In this document: in pieces, positions 35,966 through 45,221 of the stretch | Layout of the letters: each line of letters begins with the position of its first letter | Numbering within the stretch: position 1 is the stretch's first letter | DNA from: Bellilinea sp040754815 | Lineage (GTDB): Bacteria; Chloroflexota; Anaerolineae; Anaerolineales; Anaerolineaceae | Direction of reading: 5' to 3' | NCBI GenBank assembly: GCA_040754815.1 | Contig: JBFMBX010000002.1 | Span: 124,001 to 188,000 of the forward strand | DNA length: 64,000 bases | The notes under the pieces: model-generated | The model's database searches: none | The model's input: the letters and a program-made list of their open reading frames with translations, nothing else | Told to the model about the DNA's origin: nothing | Translations under genes and position numbers: made by a program

Positions 35966-36511
35966 TCAATTCTCAGAAATTGATTCGGGGTGCAGGTGAG
36001 CCTGACCGTTGCCGTTGAGCGGCACATACAGCGGCGAACTGCCGCGCTCCATGGCGACCACGCCGGTGCGCACCATCTCGATGATGCCAAACGGGCGCAG
36101 CACCTCAACGAAACCGTCAATTTTCTCCACATCCCCGGTAAGTTCAATAATCAACGACTGGTTGGTGACATCCACCACCCGCCCGCGGAACACATCCACC
36201 ACCTGCATAATCTGCGTGCGGCTTTCGGGCGGAGCCTGCACTTTGATCAGCGCTAGATCGCGCATTACGCTCTGAGTGTGGGTCAGGTCATCCACTTGCA
36301 CCACGTTGACCAGTTTGTACAGGTAGGCAATCAGGCGTTCGATAGCGAAATCATCGCCTTCGACAACAATCGTCATGCGTGAGAGGCCGGCTTGCTCGGT
36401 GTGCCCCACCGTCAGCGATTCGATGTTGAAAGCACGCCGGCGAAAGAGCGAGGCCACACGGTTCAGCACGCCGGGTTTATCTTCAACCAGAACGACCAGT
36501 GTATGTGCCAT
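35966..36511 (-). CDS. ilvN: Acetolactate synthase, regulatory small subunit
   Basis: ATG 36511 is used because AAGGGAG precedes it by seven bases; an ATG at 36529 overlaps the ilvB stop. The 181 residues carry an N-terminal ACT domain (VEDKPGVLNRVASLFRRRAFNIESLTVG) and the C-terminal ALS_ss region. It binds valine and activates or feedback-inhibits IlvB. It directly follows ilvB and is likely translated in fixed ratio with it. Confidence 0.94.
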   Translation of the reverse strand: MAHTLVVLVEDKPGVLNRVASLFRRRAFNIESLTVGHTEQAGLSRMTIVVEGDDFAIERLIAYLYKLVNVVQVDDLTHTQSVMRDLALIKVQAPPESRTQIMQVVDVFRGRVVDVTNQSLIIELTGDVEKIDGFVEVLRPFGIIEMVRTGVVAMERGSSPLYVPLNGNGQAHLHPESISEN

Positions 36512-36528
36512 GTTCAACTCCCTTACCA

Positions 36529-38247
36529 TTACAGTTCATCCTGTGCAGTTTCAACAATGGCTGCACGGAGCGGGCGGCGGATCATGTTGTGCAAATCGGC
36601 GCCCGCCGGCACCATCGGATAAACGCTGTCTTCCTGCTCGACGCGGAAATCAATCACCACCGTACCATCGGTCGAACGGGCGGCTTCCAGCGCAGATTGC
36701 ACATCCTCACGCCGTTCTACGCGAAAACCGGTCAAACCGTGTGCCTCGGCCAGTTTGACAAAATCGGGGCTGCGCATGGGGGTGGCAGCGTAACGCCGTT
36801 CGTAGAAGAACTCCTGCCACTGGCGCACCATGCCCAGAAAGCCGTTGTTGATCACCGCCACATTGACCTTGATGCCCTCCTGCGCGGCCGTTGAAAGCTC
36901 GGCAGCCGTCATCTGAAAGCCGCCGTCGCCGACAATCGCCCACACTTCCGCATCCGGGCGGGCAAACTTGGCTCCGATTGCCGCCGGCAGACCAAAGCCC
37001 ATCGTGCCCAGCCCGCCGGAAGTGATCCACTGGAAGGGTTTGTCCACGCGGTAATACTGCGCTGCCCACATCTGATGCTGGCCGACATCGGTGGTGATGA
37101 TGGCATCGCCGCCCGTAAAGCGCCACAGGTCGTGAATCACGTGAGCGGCGTACAGGTGGCCGTCGGGCGGCAGGTATTGAATATCGCGCACGGCCGATTC
37201 GCCCTTCATGTCGTTGATATGCTCCAGCCAATCGGAATGGTCGAGTCGCGGCAGGTGCTCCAGCATGGTTTGCAGCGTTTCGCGCAGATCGCCGACAATG
37301 CCCACATCCACCCGCACGTTCTTGTTGATTTCGGCCGGATCTATGTCAATGTGGATCTTACGGGCGTGCGGGGCGTAAGTTTTCAGGTTGCCGGTTACAC
37401 GGTCATCAAAGCGCATCCCAAAAGCGAGCAGCAGGTCGGCTTCCTGAATAGACTGGTTGACCCACGCCTCGCCGTGCATGCCCATCATGCCCAGATTGAG
37501 CGGGTGAGAAGCCGGAAAACCGCCAATGCCCAGCAGGGTCATCGCTATCGGGATTTGCGCCCGTTCGGCAAATTCCTGCAGTTCGCGCATAGCATTGGAA
37601 AGCAGCACACCCTGCCCGGCCAGAATCAATGGCTTGCGCGCCTGAGCGATCAATTCCAGTGCTTGTTCCACCTGCTGACACAGCGGGTAGCGCTGCGGGC
37701 GGTAACCGCGCAGTTTGAGCGGTGTGAGGTCGTACTCCCAATCGGTGCTGTTCTGCTGGGCATCTTTGGCAATGTCCACCAGCACCGGGCCGGGGCGTCC
37801 GCTGCGGGCGATGTAGAAAGCCTCGCGCAGGACTGCGCCAATCTCCTCCGTCCGCCGCACCAGATAGTTGTGTTTGGTAATCGGCAGAGTGATGCCGGTC
37901 ACATCCGTTTCCTGAAAGGCATCGAACCCGATAAAGCGGCTGACCACCTGCCCGGTGATGAAGACGGTCGGTGACGAGTCCATCATTGCCGTGGCGATGC
38001 CGGTGGTCAGGTTGGTAGCGCCCGGCCCGGAAGTGGCCATGGCCACCCCCACCTTACCGCTGACGCGGGCATAGGCATCCGCCATGTGAGCCGCCCCCTG
38101 TTCATGCCGCACAAGAACATGGTGAATGGGGTAATCCAGCATGGCATCGTAAATGGGCAGGTTAGCCCCACCCGGATAGCCGAAAACCACCTCGACCCCC
38201 TCGCGTTTCAGCACTTCCCAAACAATTTGTGCGCCGGTTAATTTCAT
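36529..38247 (-). CDS. ilvB: Acetolactate synthase, catalytic large subunit
   Basis: ATG 38247 has AAAGGAGGAAGTA immediately upstream. The 572 residues have the three thiamine-diphosphate-enzyme domains: catalytic Glu in VRHEQGAAHMADAYAR (about residue 47), FAD/central domain, and the cofactor motif GDGGFQMTAAELSTA...NNGFLGMVRQWQ near 430-465. It makes acetolactate from two pyruvates and acetohydroxybutyrate from pyruvate plus 2-oxobutyrate, the first common step. It is the second gene after ilvD in the operon. Confidence 0.96.
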   Translation of the reverse strand: MKLTGAQIVWEVLKREGVEVVFGYPGGANLPIYDAMLDYPIHHVLVRHEQGAAHMADAYARVSGKVGVAMATSGPGATNLTTGIATAMMDSSPTVFITGQVVSRFIGFDAFQETDVTGITLPITKHNYLVRRTEEIGAVLREAFYIARSGRPGPVLVDIAKDAQQNSTDWEYDLTPLKLRGYRPQRYPLCQQVEQALELIAQARKPLILAGQGVLLSNAMRELQEFAERAQIPIAMTLLGIGGFPASHPLNLGMMGMHGEAWVNQSIQEADLLLAFGMRFDDRVTGNLKTYAPHARKIHIDIDPAEINKNVRVDVGIVGDLRETLQTMLEHLPRLDHSDWLEHINDMKGESAVRDIQYLPPDGHLYAAHVIHDLWRFTGGDAIITTDVGQHQMWAAQYYRVDKPFQWITSGGLGTMGFGLPAAIGAKFARPDAEVWAIVGDGGFQMTAAELSTAAQEGIKVNVAVINNGFLGMVRQWQEFFYERRYAATPMRSPDFVKLAEAHGLTGFRVERREDVQSALEAARSTDGTVVIDFRVEQEDSVYPMVPAGADLHNMIRRPLRAAIVETAQDEL

Positions 38248-38308
38248 TACTTCCTCCTTTGGTGAATGGTGAAAATGATTACACAATGGAAACAGATCAA
38301 AATCTTCC

Positions 38309-39976
38309 TCAACACATCAGCACCGCTCCGCGGTCGGCACTGGTCACAAACTGCTGATAGCGGCGCAGCCAGCGGCTGGTGGTGCGCGGCTGGAAGGGCG
38401 GTAACTGCGCCAGCCGCAGGGCAATGTCTTCATCGCTCAGGCGCACGTTCAGCGTGCGCTCGTCCAGATCAATCTCGATCACATCGCCGGGTTTCAGCGC
38501 GGCAATCGGCCCGCCGGCAGCCGCCTCTGGCGAAACATGGCCGATGCAGGCCCCGCGTGTACCGCCCGAAAACCGCCCGTCAGTGATCAGGGCTACTTTA
38601 TCTCCCAGTCCCATGCCCATGAGAGCACTGGTCGGGCTGAGCATTTCCTGCATGCCCGGCCCCCCTCTTGGGCCTTCGTAGCGGATGACCACCACCTCGC
38701 CGGGCTGGACTTCATGTGCCAGAATGCCGCGCAGAGCGTCTTCCTGCGATTCATAGACTCGCGCCGGGCCGCTGAAGCGGCGCATCGCCGGCGCAACACC
38801 CCCGGTTTTGACCACTGCGCCATGAGGGGCAAGGTTGCCGAATAAAATCGCCAGCCCGCCATCCTGCGAATGAGCATTCTCCCAGCGGCGGATAACCTCT
38901 TCATCGCGGATTTGCGCGCCCTTCAGGATTTCGCCCATCGTCCTGCCGCTGACCGTTGGGCGTTCGAGATGCAGCATACCCGTGGCGCGCTGAATTTCGC
39001 TCAAAATCGCCGGAATGCCCCCGGCGCGATGCACATCTTCCATGTGCCACTTGCCGGCCGGGCTGACCTTGCACAGGTGGCGCACCTTAGCCGAAACCTG
39101 ATTGATGCGTTCCAGTGAATAGGGGATGCCGGCCTCGTGGCAGATTGCCAGCGCATGCAGGATGGTATTCGTCGAGCCGCCCATCGCCATATCCAGCGCA
39201 AAGGCATCGTCCATCGCCTCAGCGGTGATGATGTCGCGCGGGCGCAGGTCGCGCTCCACCAGATTCAGTATCAAACTGGCTGCCCGCCGGGCCAGTTCTT
39301 CCCGTTCCGGGGTGTTGGCCAGCGCCGAACCGTTGTAGGGCAGGGCAATTCCCAGCGCTTCCATCAGGCAGTTCATGCTGTTGGCGGTGAACATGCCAGA
39401 GCACGAACCGCACGAGGGGCAGGCAAAATCTTCCAGCACTTTCAGGCGGCTGCGACTCATCCGCCCGGCCTGCACCGCACCCACCCCTTCAAAGACCGAA
39501 ATCAGATCAACCACCTCTCCATCCGGCGTGCGCCCGGCTGGCATTGGCCCGCCGGAGATGAAAACGGCCGGTATATTGACCCGCACCGCCGCCATCAACA
39601 TACCCGGCACGATTTTGTCGCAGTTGGGGATGCAAACCATGCCGTCGAAGGGATGTGCCATGATCATCGTTTCGATGGAGTCGGCAATCAATTCACGCGA
39701 GGGCAGCGAAAACTTCATACCCTCATGCCCCATGGCAATGCCGTCATCCACCGCAATGGTGTTGAACTCGAACGGTACACCGCCGGCGGCTCTCACAGCC
39801 TCTTTGATTTTTTTCCCAAATTCCTGCAAATGAACATGGCCGGGGACAATATCTACATACGAATTGACAATGGCGATGAAAGGCTTGTGTAAATCGGCAT
39901 CACTTACACCGGTGGCTTTGAGCAAGGCACGGTGTGGAGCGTATTCGAGCGCAGTTTTGATTGGGGTGGATCGCAT
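38309..39976 (-). CDS. ilvD: Dihydroxy-acid dehydratase
   Basis: The 555 residues match IlvD: cluster cysteines in NCDKIVPGM (about 117) and CPSCGSCSGMFTANSMNCL (about 190), and DGRFSGGTRGACIGHVSPEA near 465. It dehydrates the dihydroxy acids to 2-oxo acids for valine, leucine and isoleucine. It is the first structural gene of the operon; ATG 39976 follows CAGAGGAAAAACC. An intrinsic terminator and an Ile/Leu/Val-rich leader precede it, so expression is probably set by attenuation. Confidence 0.96.
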   Translation of the reverse strand: MRSTPIKTALEYAPHRALLKATGVSDADLHKPFIAIVNSYVDIVPGHVHLQEFGKKIKEAVRAAGGVPFEFNTIAVDDGIAMGHEGMKFSLPSRELIADSIETMIMAHPFDGMVCIPNCDKIVPGMLMAAVRVNIPAVFISGGPMPAGRTPDGEVVDLISVFEGVGAVQAGRMSRSRLKVLEDFACPSCGSCSGMFTANSMNCLMEALGIALPYNGSALANTPEREELARRAASLILNLVERDLRPRDIITAEAMDDAFALDMAMGGSTNTILHALAICHEAGIPYSLERINQVSAKVRHLCKVSPAGKWHMEDVHRAGGIPAILSEIQRATGMLHLERPTVSGRTMGEILKGAQIRDEEVIRRWENAHSQDGGLAILFGNLAPHGAVVKTGGVAPAMRRFSGPARVYESQEDALRGILAHEVQPGEVVVIRYEGPRGGPGMQEMLSPTSALMGMGLGDKVALITDGRFSGGTRGACIGHVSPEAAAGGPIAALKPGDVIEIDLDERTLNVRLSDEDIALRLAQLPPFQPRTTSRWLRRYQQFVTSADRGAVLMC

Positions 39977-40004
39977 GGTTTTTCCTCTGACAGTAACGAT
40001 TTAT

Positions 40005-40035
40005 AAAAAAAGACCGCCCGGTTGGGCGGTCTTTT
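40005..40035 (-). terminator. Leader terminator of the ilv-leu operon (attenuator)
   Basis: On the minus strand AAAAGACCGCCC (40035-40024) pairs with GGGCGGTCTTTT (40019-40008) across a 4-nt loop, ending in a run of T (40011-40005). It lies 29 bp before ilvD and after the leader peptide. The 5' arm also complements GGGCGGT at 40100-40094 inside the leader, so an antiterminator can form instead. Confidence 0.9.
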
Positions 40036-40059
40036 GGTTCTGCTATGCGTTAGTTGAGT

Positions 40060-40179
40060 TTATCTATTCCGGAACTCTCCTGCGCTCACTCTTACCGCCC
40101 AAACGGGTAACGGGTTCTCGAGTACAATAACGAGAACCAGAATGGCGATAAGAATGAAAAGGGAAAAGAAGGAATTCAT
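40060..40179 (-). CDS. Ile/Leu/Val-rich leader peptide of the ilv-leu operon
   Basis: A 39-codon frame starts at ATG 40179 and stops at 40060. Residues 7-20 read LFILIAILVLVIVL: twelve of fourteen are Ile, Leu or Val, the signature of a ribosome-mediated attenuation leader. Downstream of these codons lies GGGCGGT (40100-40094), which can pair with the terminator's 5' arm; it is itself held by a small hairpin TTACC/GGTAA (40092-40110). A further hairpin GGTTCTCG/CGAGAACC (40113-40138) may pause polymerase. No ribosome site is evident. The peptide could also be a small membrane protein, but its position between promoter and terminator favours a leader. Confidence 0.85.
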   Translation of the reverse strand: MNSFFSLFILIAILVLVIVLENPLPVWAVRVSAGEFRNR

Positions 40180-40218
40180 TGGGGGGATTAATTTTCCAAA
40201 TTGGGGAAATTTCGCCCT

Positions 40219-40247
40219 ATTGTAGGACAATTGGAGTCAAAAGTCAA
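40219..40247 (-). promoter_or_regulatory. Consensus promoter of the ilv-leu operon
   Basis: On the minus strand TTGACT (40247-40242) and TACAAT (40224-40219) are spaced by exactly 17 bp. Transcription would start near 40212, about 30 nt before the leader ATG. Confidence 0.85.
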
Positions 40248-40289
40248 GTACTTTTCAAAATTTTAATCTTTTCTTTACATTGACTCGCG

Positions 40290-41345
40290 TCAGCCAACAT
40301 ACCCCATCTGCACCATCAACTCGGCGTTGAGCAGCGAACCGCCCGCCGCCCCGCGAATGGTATTATGCGAAAGCACCGTGAGGCGCAGGTCAAAGAGGTT
40401 ATCGGCCCGCACCCGCCCAACCACCGTGGTCATTCCTCCGCCGGTCAGCCGGTCAAGGCGCGGCTGGGGACGGTTTTCTTCCTCACGCACCACAATCACC
40501 GGCCGGGGAGCAGAAGGCAGTTCGGTCACCGCCGGTGGAGCTTTGAATGCAGCCAGCACCGCCCTGGCCTGTTCGGGCGCGGTGCGCTGTTCCAGTTCCA
40601 CCGTCAGGCACACTAAATGACCATCGGTCACTGCCACACGGTTGGTATGTGCCGAAATGCCAATCCCGGCCAGCTGGACTTCTTCCCCATCCAGTCTGCC
40701 CAGCATCTTGCGCGGTTCCCATTCGACCTTTTCCTCTTCACCGCTGATAAAGGGGATGACATTGTCGGCAATATCCAGCGAGGCTACACCCGGATACCCC
40801 GCCCCGGAAAGGGCCTGCAGCGATACGGCAAAGACGCGTTTCAAGCCGAAGGCATCCTGCAGGGCTTTGAGGGCAATCGTCATGCCGGTGCTGGTGCAGT
40901 TGGGGTTGGTCGCAATCCAGCCCGTCCAGCCTCGTTTTTTGCGCTGCACCTCCACCAGCCGGGCATGTTCCGGGTTGACCTCCGGAATGAGCAGGGGTAC
41001 ATCTGCCTCACGCCGAAAGGCAGAGGCATTGGAACACACCGCCAAGCCAGCCTGTGCCAGCGCCGGTTCAACCAGTCGGGCGGTCTCCGCCGGCAGAGCC
41101 GAAAACGCCAGACGCGCACCGTTGAGCGCGCCAGCCTCACTGGGCAGGACGGGCATCTTTTTAGCCCATTCGGGCATGGGTTCTGCCAGCAGCCAGCGGC
41201 AGACCTCTCCATAGGTTTTGCCGTGCCCTCGTTCCGAGCCGGTCAGCGCCACTACCTCAAACCACGGGTGACGGTCAAGCAACTGCACAAACCGCTGGCC
41301 AACACTTCCTGTAGCCGCCAGCACGGCAACGGGTGTCTTGTTCAT
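40290..41345 (-). CDS. asd: Aspartate-semialdehyde dehydrogenase
   Basis: The 351 residues match the archaeal/fungal-type enzyme: VAVLAATGSVGQRFVQLL near the start, catalytic Cys150 in NPNCTSTG, and GISAHTNRVAVTDGH with the substrate-binding His and Arg region. It reduces aspartyl phosphate to aspartate semialdehyde for threonine, methionine and possibly lysine. Its start overlaps the lysC stop by 4 bp. It ends 43 bp before the ilv promoter region on the same strand, so read-through into the next operon would be caught by the leader terminator. Confidence 0.93.
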   Translation of the reverse strand: MNKTPVAVLAATGSVGQRFVQLLDRHPWFEVVALTGSERGHGKTYGEVCRWLLAEPMPEWAKKMPVLPSEAGALNGARLAFSALPAETARLVEPALAQAGLAVCSNASAFRREADVPLLIPEVNPEHARLVEVQRKKRGWTGWIATNPNCTSTGMTIALKALQDAFGLKRVFAVSLQALSGAGYPGVASLDIADNVIPFISGEEEKVEWEPRKMLGRLDGEEVQLAGIGISAHTNRVAVTDGHLVCLTVELEQRTAPEQARAVLAAFKAPPAVTELPSAPRPVIVVREEENRPQPRLDRLTGGGMTTVVGRVRADNLFDLRLTVLSHNTIRGAAGGSLLNAELMVQMGYVG

Positions 41346-42784
41346 GCCTTTATCTCCTGACGGGGAATGACCTGCTGATGAAGCGTCCGCACCGCTGCCT
41401 GCGTATCTTCGGCTTTCAACACGAAACTGATCGAAACTTCCGATGAACCCTGCGCGATGGCAATCACATTGATGCGCTGCTCGCCCAGCGCGCTGAACAC
41501 CTTACCAGCCACCCCCGGCGTGCTGCGCATCCCCTCACCCACCACGGTAATGATGACCACTTCATCGGTCGTCCAGACCCGGTCAATGTCTTTGTCCTGT
41601 ATTTCGCGGTAGAACTCATCCTGAATGGCAGCGATTACCTCTTCGGCAGCCGCCGCCGGCACGGCAATGCAGATGGCCTGCTCCGAAGAAGCCTGCGAGA
41701 TGAGCGAGATGTTGGTGCCGGTAGAGGCAATGGCGGCAAAGGTGCGCGCCGCCACACCCGGCACGCCCAGCATACCGCGCCCTTCGACCGTGACCAGTTT
41801 CATGCCTCGGATGGCCGTCACCGATTTGACAATGCTGGAATGGTTTTCTGGGGGTTTTTCGGCCACCAGCCGCGTGCCGGGGTGAGAGGGGTTAAAGGTG
41901 TTCAAGACACGCAGGCCAATGCCTGCCTCGATGACCGGGCGGATGGTCTTGGGGTGCAGCACTTTGGCACCGGCGTAAGCCAGTTCGGCCACTTCACGAA
42001 AGGTCAGTTCTTCGATGGTGTGCGCCTCCGGCACAATGCGCGGGTCGGCGCTCATCACCCCGTCCACGTCCGTCCAGATCCACACCTCATCGGCAGGCAG
42101 TGCCGCCCCCAGCAAGGCAGCAGTGTAATCTGAACCGCCGCGGCCCAGAGTAGTTACCACGCCTTGGCGCGTCGCGCCGATGAAGCCGGTTACTACCGGC
42201 ACGATGCCGGCCTGCAAAAGCGGCGGCAGAACCTTGCGTACCGTGGTTTTTGTGGCTGTCCAGTCCGGGTAGGCCGATTGATAATGATCGTCAGTGATGA
42301 TCAGCGAGGTTGCCTCTACGAAACGAGCAGGGCAGCCCTGTTCTTCCAGTGCGGCCGCCAGCAGGCGCACCGCCATTCGCTCACCCAGCGAGGATACCGC
42401 ATCCAGCGCGCGCGGCGTGGCCTCGCCAAGAATGGATATTGCCAGACACAGCGATGCAAAATCGCCGATCATCTGCTCAATTTCGGCGCGCACAGCCGCC
42501 GCACGGCTCGCATCGCGCACCAGCGCGTTCAATATTTCCTCGTGGCGGGCGGTCAGCGTTTGAGTAGCCTGCCGATAGAATTCCGCATCGCCTGCTGCCG
42601 CGCTGGTCGCGCTGCGCAGCAGCAAATCGGTCACGCCGGCAAGGGCCGATGTGACAACGGTCAAAAAGGGCGAGCGGCTTTTCTGGCGGAGGATGATTTC
42701 CACCGTCTGACGCATTGCCTCCGGGCTGCCGACCGAGGTACCGCCAAATTTCATCACCAGATTTTGTGGAGGGGATAAAGTCAC
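41342..42784 (-). CDS. lysC: Aspartate kinase
   Basis: The 480 residues hold the kinase domain with VMKFGGTSVGSPEAM at residues 10-24, GRGGSDYTAALLG near 215 and TDVDGVMSADPR near 238. Two ACT domains follow (about 320-480, with TSTGTNISLISQASSE and EQRINVIAIAQGSSEVSISF) and bind feedback amino acids. It phosphorylates aspartate, the first step to threonine and methionine; lysine may be made by another route. It overlaps asd by 4 bp and follows the PEP-binding gene with a 22-bp gap. Confidence 0.94.
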   Translation of the reverse strand: MTLSPPQNLVMKFGGTSVGSPEAMRQTVEIILRQKSRSPFLTVVTSALAGVTDLLLRSATSAAAGDAEFYRQATQTLTARHEEILNALVRDASRAAAVRAEIEQMIGDFASLCLAISILGEATPRALDAVSSLGERMAVRLLAAALEEQGCPARFVEATSLIITDDHYQSAYPDWTATKTTVRKVLPPLLQAGIVPVVTGFIGATRQGVVTTLGRGGSDYTAALLGAALPADEVWIWTDVDGVMSADPRIVPEAHTIEELTFREVAELAYAGAKVLHPKTIRPVIEAGIGLRVLNTFNPSHPGTRLVAEKPPENHSSIVKSVTAIRGMKLVTVEGRGMLGVPGVAARTFAAIASTGTNISLISQASSEQAICIAVPAAAAEEVIAAIQDEFYREIQDKDIDRVWTTDEVVIITVVGEGMRSTPGVAGKVFSALGEQRINVIAIAQGSSEVSISFVLKAEDTQAAVRTLHQQVIPRQEIKA

Positions 42785-42806
42785 TTACAATGTGCCTCAC
42801 TTTCTT

Positions 42807-45143
42807 TTACAGTTGTTCTGCCGGACGTAAAAAGGCCATGCCTTTCTTACCATCCATGCGGATTTCCAGCACGCAACCGGGGCGTTCGGCTGGCAGGTGA
42901 ATGACTTTGATGCACTCTAAGGCAGGTGAATTCTCAGCGATCCAGACCGACCGCTGGTCGGTTGCGTTCCGCAAAAATTCCAGATTGAGATAATCGCCCT
43001 CTTCTTCCGCCGAGACTGCCAGCGGGAAAACGCCCGACTCGACCAGATCTTGAAAGAAATGCGTGCCGTAAGAAGGTTCGGAAGCGTAGCCCCCCTTACG
43101 GCTGGTCAGTTCGATCAGCGCGCGGGTGTTGAAAATATCCGCATAGGTGACCGGCACCCCCTGCATGAAATCTGTCGAACCCCAGCGTCCCGGGCCGATC
43201 AGGATGAAATTTTTACCCTCCAGCGCGTGGTTCAATTGGGCAATTCGCCGCGCCGTTTCGCTGAAATCATGTGCCGAAGAGAGGCGGTAGTATTTTTCTG
43301 GATCCACAAAGATGATATACTCCACCGCCTCCACCACACCCAGCGGCACCATGCGGTTGCTGATAAAAATCACATCCTCCTCACGCACCTCTGCCGGCAG
43401 GCGCACCGCCAGATCAGCGTTCCAGCTGTGATGCGGGCGGCATTGCAGCAGGTGAAAGGTCAGATCGGGTTTTCCGCCCTCGCCCGCTTGAATGGTCAGG
43501 GCAAATTCCACATCCACAGCCGAGTGATACTCCTCCGCCAGCCGGCTGAGGACACTCCGCAGCAGCGGCACGAAATCGGTTTGCAGCAGCCGTTCAAAGG
43601 TAACCACAAACTGCCGCGGCTGCAATGAAAGCCCAAGCGTCAAGGGCGGGCGGATGGTTTCACCGTCGTCCACCGAGATAACCCAGCGCAGGGCGGGGAA
43701 ATCCGCCCCCAAAACCTGTTGTACCGGCAGGCTGACCAGCGCGTTGTTTTGCAGGTCAATCACATCCATTTGCTGCTGTGAATACTGGCGGATGGCCTGG
43801 GGGGTCACTTCCGGGCGCAGGTTGGGGTGGCTGAGACCAATCAGGCGCGGGTAATCGTTGGGCGTACGTTCCACCGCCCGTGTCCCCAGCCCCACCACCA
43901 GCCGGGCAAAACCCTCCTCCCGCCGCAGGCGCGGATTCCACACAATCGGGCTGAACGAGAAAGCCACCCCCGCAGCAGAGGGAAAGAAGTAGTTGCGGTA
44001 CGGCTGCCCCTGCACCTCCTGAATCAGAATCGCCATGCGTTCGTCATAGTCAATCAACCCCATTCGGCGGCGGTACAGGAGCGCATCGGGGTTGTAGATG
44101 CTGGCGTACGCCCGCCGGATGGCCAGCGTCAGGTCGCGCAGGTTTTCTTTGAGCGTGCCCTGGTTTGGACAGAAGACACTCAGGTACTTGCCGGCAAACG
44201 AAGCACCAAAGTTATCCTCCAGCAGGCTGGAAGAACGCACAATCAACGGTTTATTGCCCACCTCACGCAGCAGATCGCGCAGTTGCTCGGCGATCTCCTC
44301 CGGGAACCGCCCGTGGGCGTACTTTTCCTGAATCAGCGGGTAATCCTGCCGGATCTGCTCTTCGGATTTATACTTTTGATTAACGAATTCCAGTTCGTTG
44401 AGGGCAAGGAAATCATAGAACACATCCGCGCCGATGAAATAGGAACGTGGCAGGGTGATGCGTTTGGCAATTTCCGGCGCGGTTCCTTGCAGGATTTTAA
44501 AGGCCAGCAGCATGCCTGCCGCTTTACCGCCGATTTTGCCACTGCCAATCCGGTGGCGGATGATGTAACTGAAATCCGCCGCCGTGAACCATTTTTTGGC
44601 AATGCGGATGAAACCCAACTGATCGCTGAGCAGGCTTTTGAGCAGCACCACCCGTAATTCTTCCAGATGGTGCTGCACCTGAGCACGCTGCTCGGCGGGC
44701 AGGGCTTCATAGGCCTCAGCCTGACGCAGCACCATTTCCAGCGGAGCCAGTTCCGGATTGAAACGCAGGCTGATCTCCGAACCGACCGAGGGGCGCTCCC
44801 CGTTAGTGCGGTCGGCCAGCACATCATCAACGATTTTATGCAACAGTTCGATGGGCAGATTGTAGGCAAAGTAAAAATCGGTCAGTATGCGGCGGATGCG
44901 GTGATAACGCAGTTCCCAGTGTTCACTGTCCTCCGGACGTTGTTCATCGCCCAGCCCTTCACGCTTTTGCGATTCGAGAGCCTTTTCACGGATTTCCTGC
45001 TCGAACCGCTCCGGCGAGATGATGCCGCGCTGGAATAATTCCTCACGCATCCGCCGCCGGATTGCAGAAGCCAGCATGGGGTACTGCGCCAGCAGCAGGT
45101 AAATTTCAAGAATTTTTGACGATTCAGGTGGAATAACCGACAT
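42807..45143 (-). CDS. PEP/pyruvate-binding ATP-grasp domain protein
   Basis: The 778 residues contain the nucleotide-binding half of PEP synthase and pyruvate phosphate dikinase: IGGKAAGMLLAFKIL near 208, PLIVRSSSLLEDNFGASFAGKYLSVFC near 298-325, and a later GPGRWGSTDF. The phosphohistidine and PEP-binding domains usually found at the C-terminus are absent, so it is not a standard PEP synthase. A helical N-terminus (1-190) and an unfamiliar C-terminal part complete it. It may phosphorylate an unknown acceptor. It sits between gdhA and lysC on the same strand, so it may belong to a nitrogen/aspartate-metabolism operon. Confidence 0.7.
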   Translation of the reverse strand: MSVIPPESSKILEIYLLLAQYPMLASAIRRRMREELFQRGIISPERFEQEIREKALESQKREGLGDEQRPEDSEHWELRYHRIRRILTDFYFAYNLPIELLHKIVDDVLADRTNGERPSVGSEISLRFNPELAPLEMVLRQAEAYEALPAEQRAQVQHHLEELRVVLLKSLLSDQLGFIRIAKKWFTAADFSYIIRHRIGSGKIGGKAAGMLLAFKILQGTAPEIAKRITLPRSYFIGADVFYDFLALNELEFVNQKYKSEEQIRQDYPLIQEKYAHGRFPEEIAEQLRDLLREVGNKPLIVRSSSLLEDNFGASFAGKYLSVFCPNQGTLKENLRDLTLAIRRAYASIYNPDALLYRRRMGLIDYDERMAILIQEVQGQPYRNYFFPSAAGVAFSFSPIVWNPRLRREEGFARLVVGLGTRAVERTPNDYPRLIGLSHPNLRPEVTPQAIRQYSQQQMDVIDLQNNALVSLPVQQVLGADFPALRWVISVDDGETIRPPLTLGLSLQPRQFVVTFERLLQTDFVPLLRSVLSRLAEEYHSAVDVEFALTIQAGEGGKPDLTFHLLQCRPHHSWNADLAVRLPAEVREEDVIFISNRMVPLGVVEAVEYIIFVDPEKYYRLSSAHDFSETARRIAQLNHALEGKNFILIGPGRWGSTDFMQGVPVTYADIFNTRALIELTSRKGGYASEPSYGTHFFQDLVESGVFPLAVSAEEEGDYLNLEFLRNATDQRSVWIAENSPALECIKVIHLPAERPGCVLEIRMDGKKGMAFLRPAEQL

Positions 45144-45221
45144 GCCTCACCGCCTGCAAGAGAGGATAAACAGGAATAATCATTGGCGAATGTTGAAAAT
45201 TATACCCTCTCCCGCTGCCAT

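Noticed and set aside
39977..40289. T-box riboswitch before the ilv operon
   Set aside because: No T-box sequence (UGGNACC-type bulge) is visible, whereas a translated Ile/Leu/Val leader with alternative stems is.
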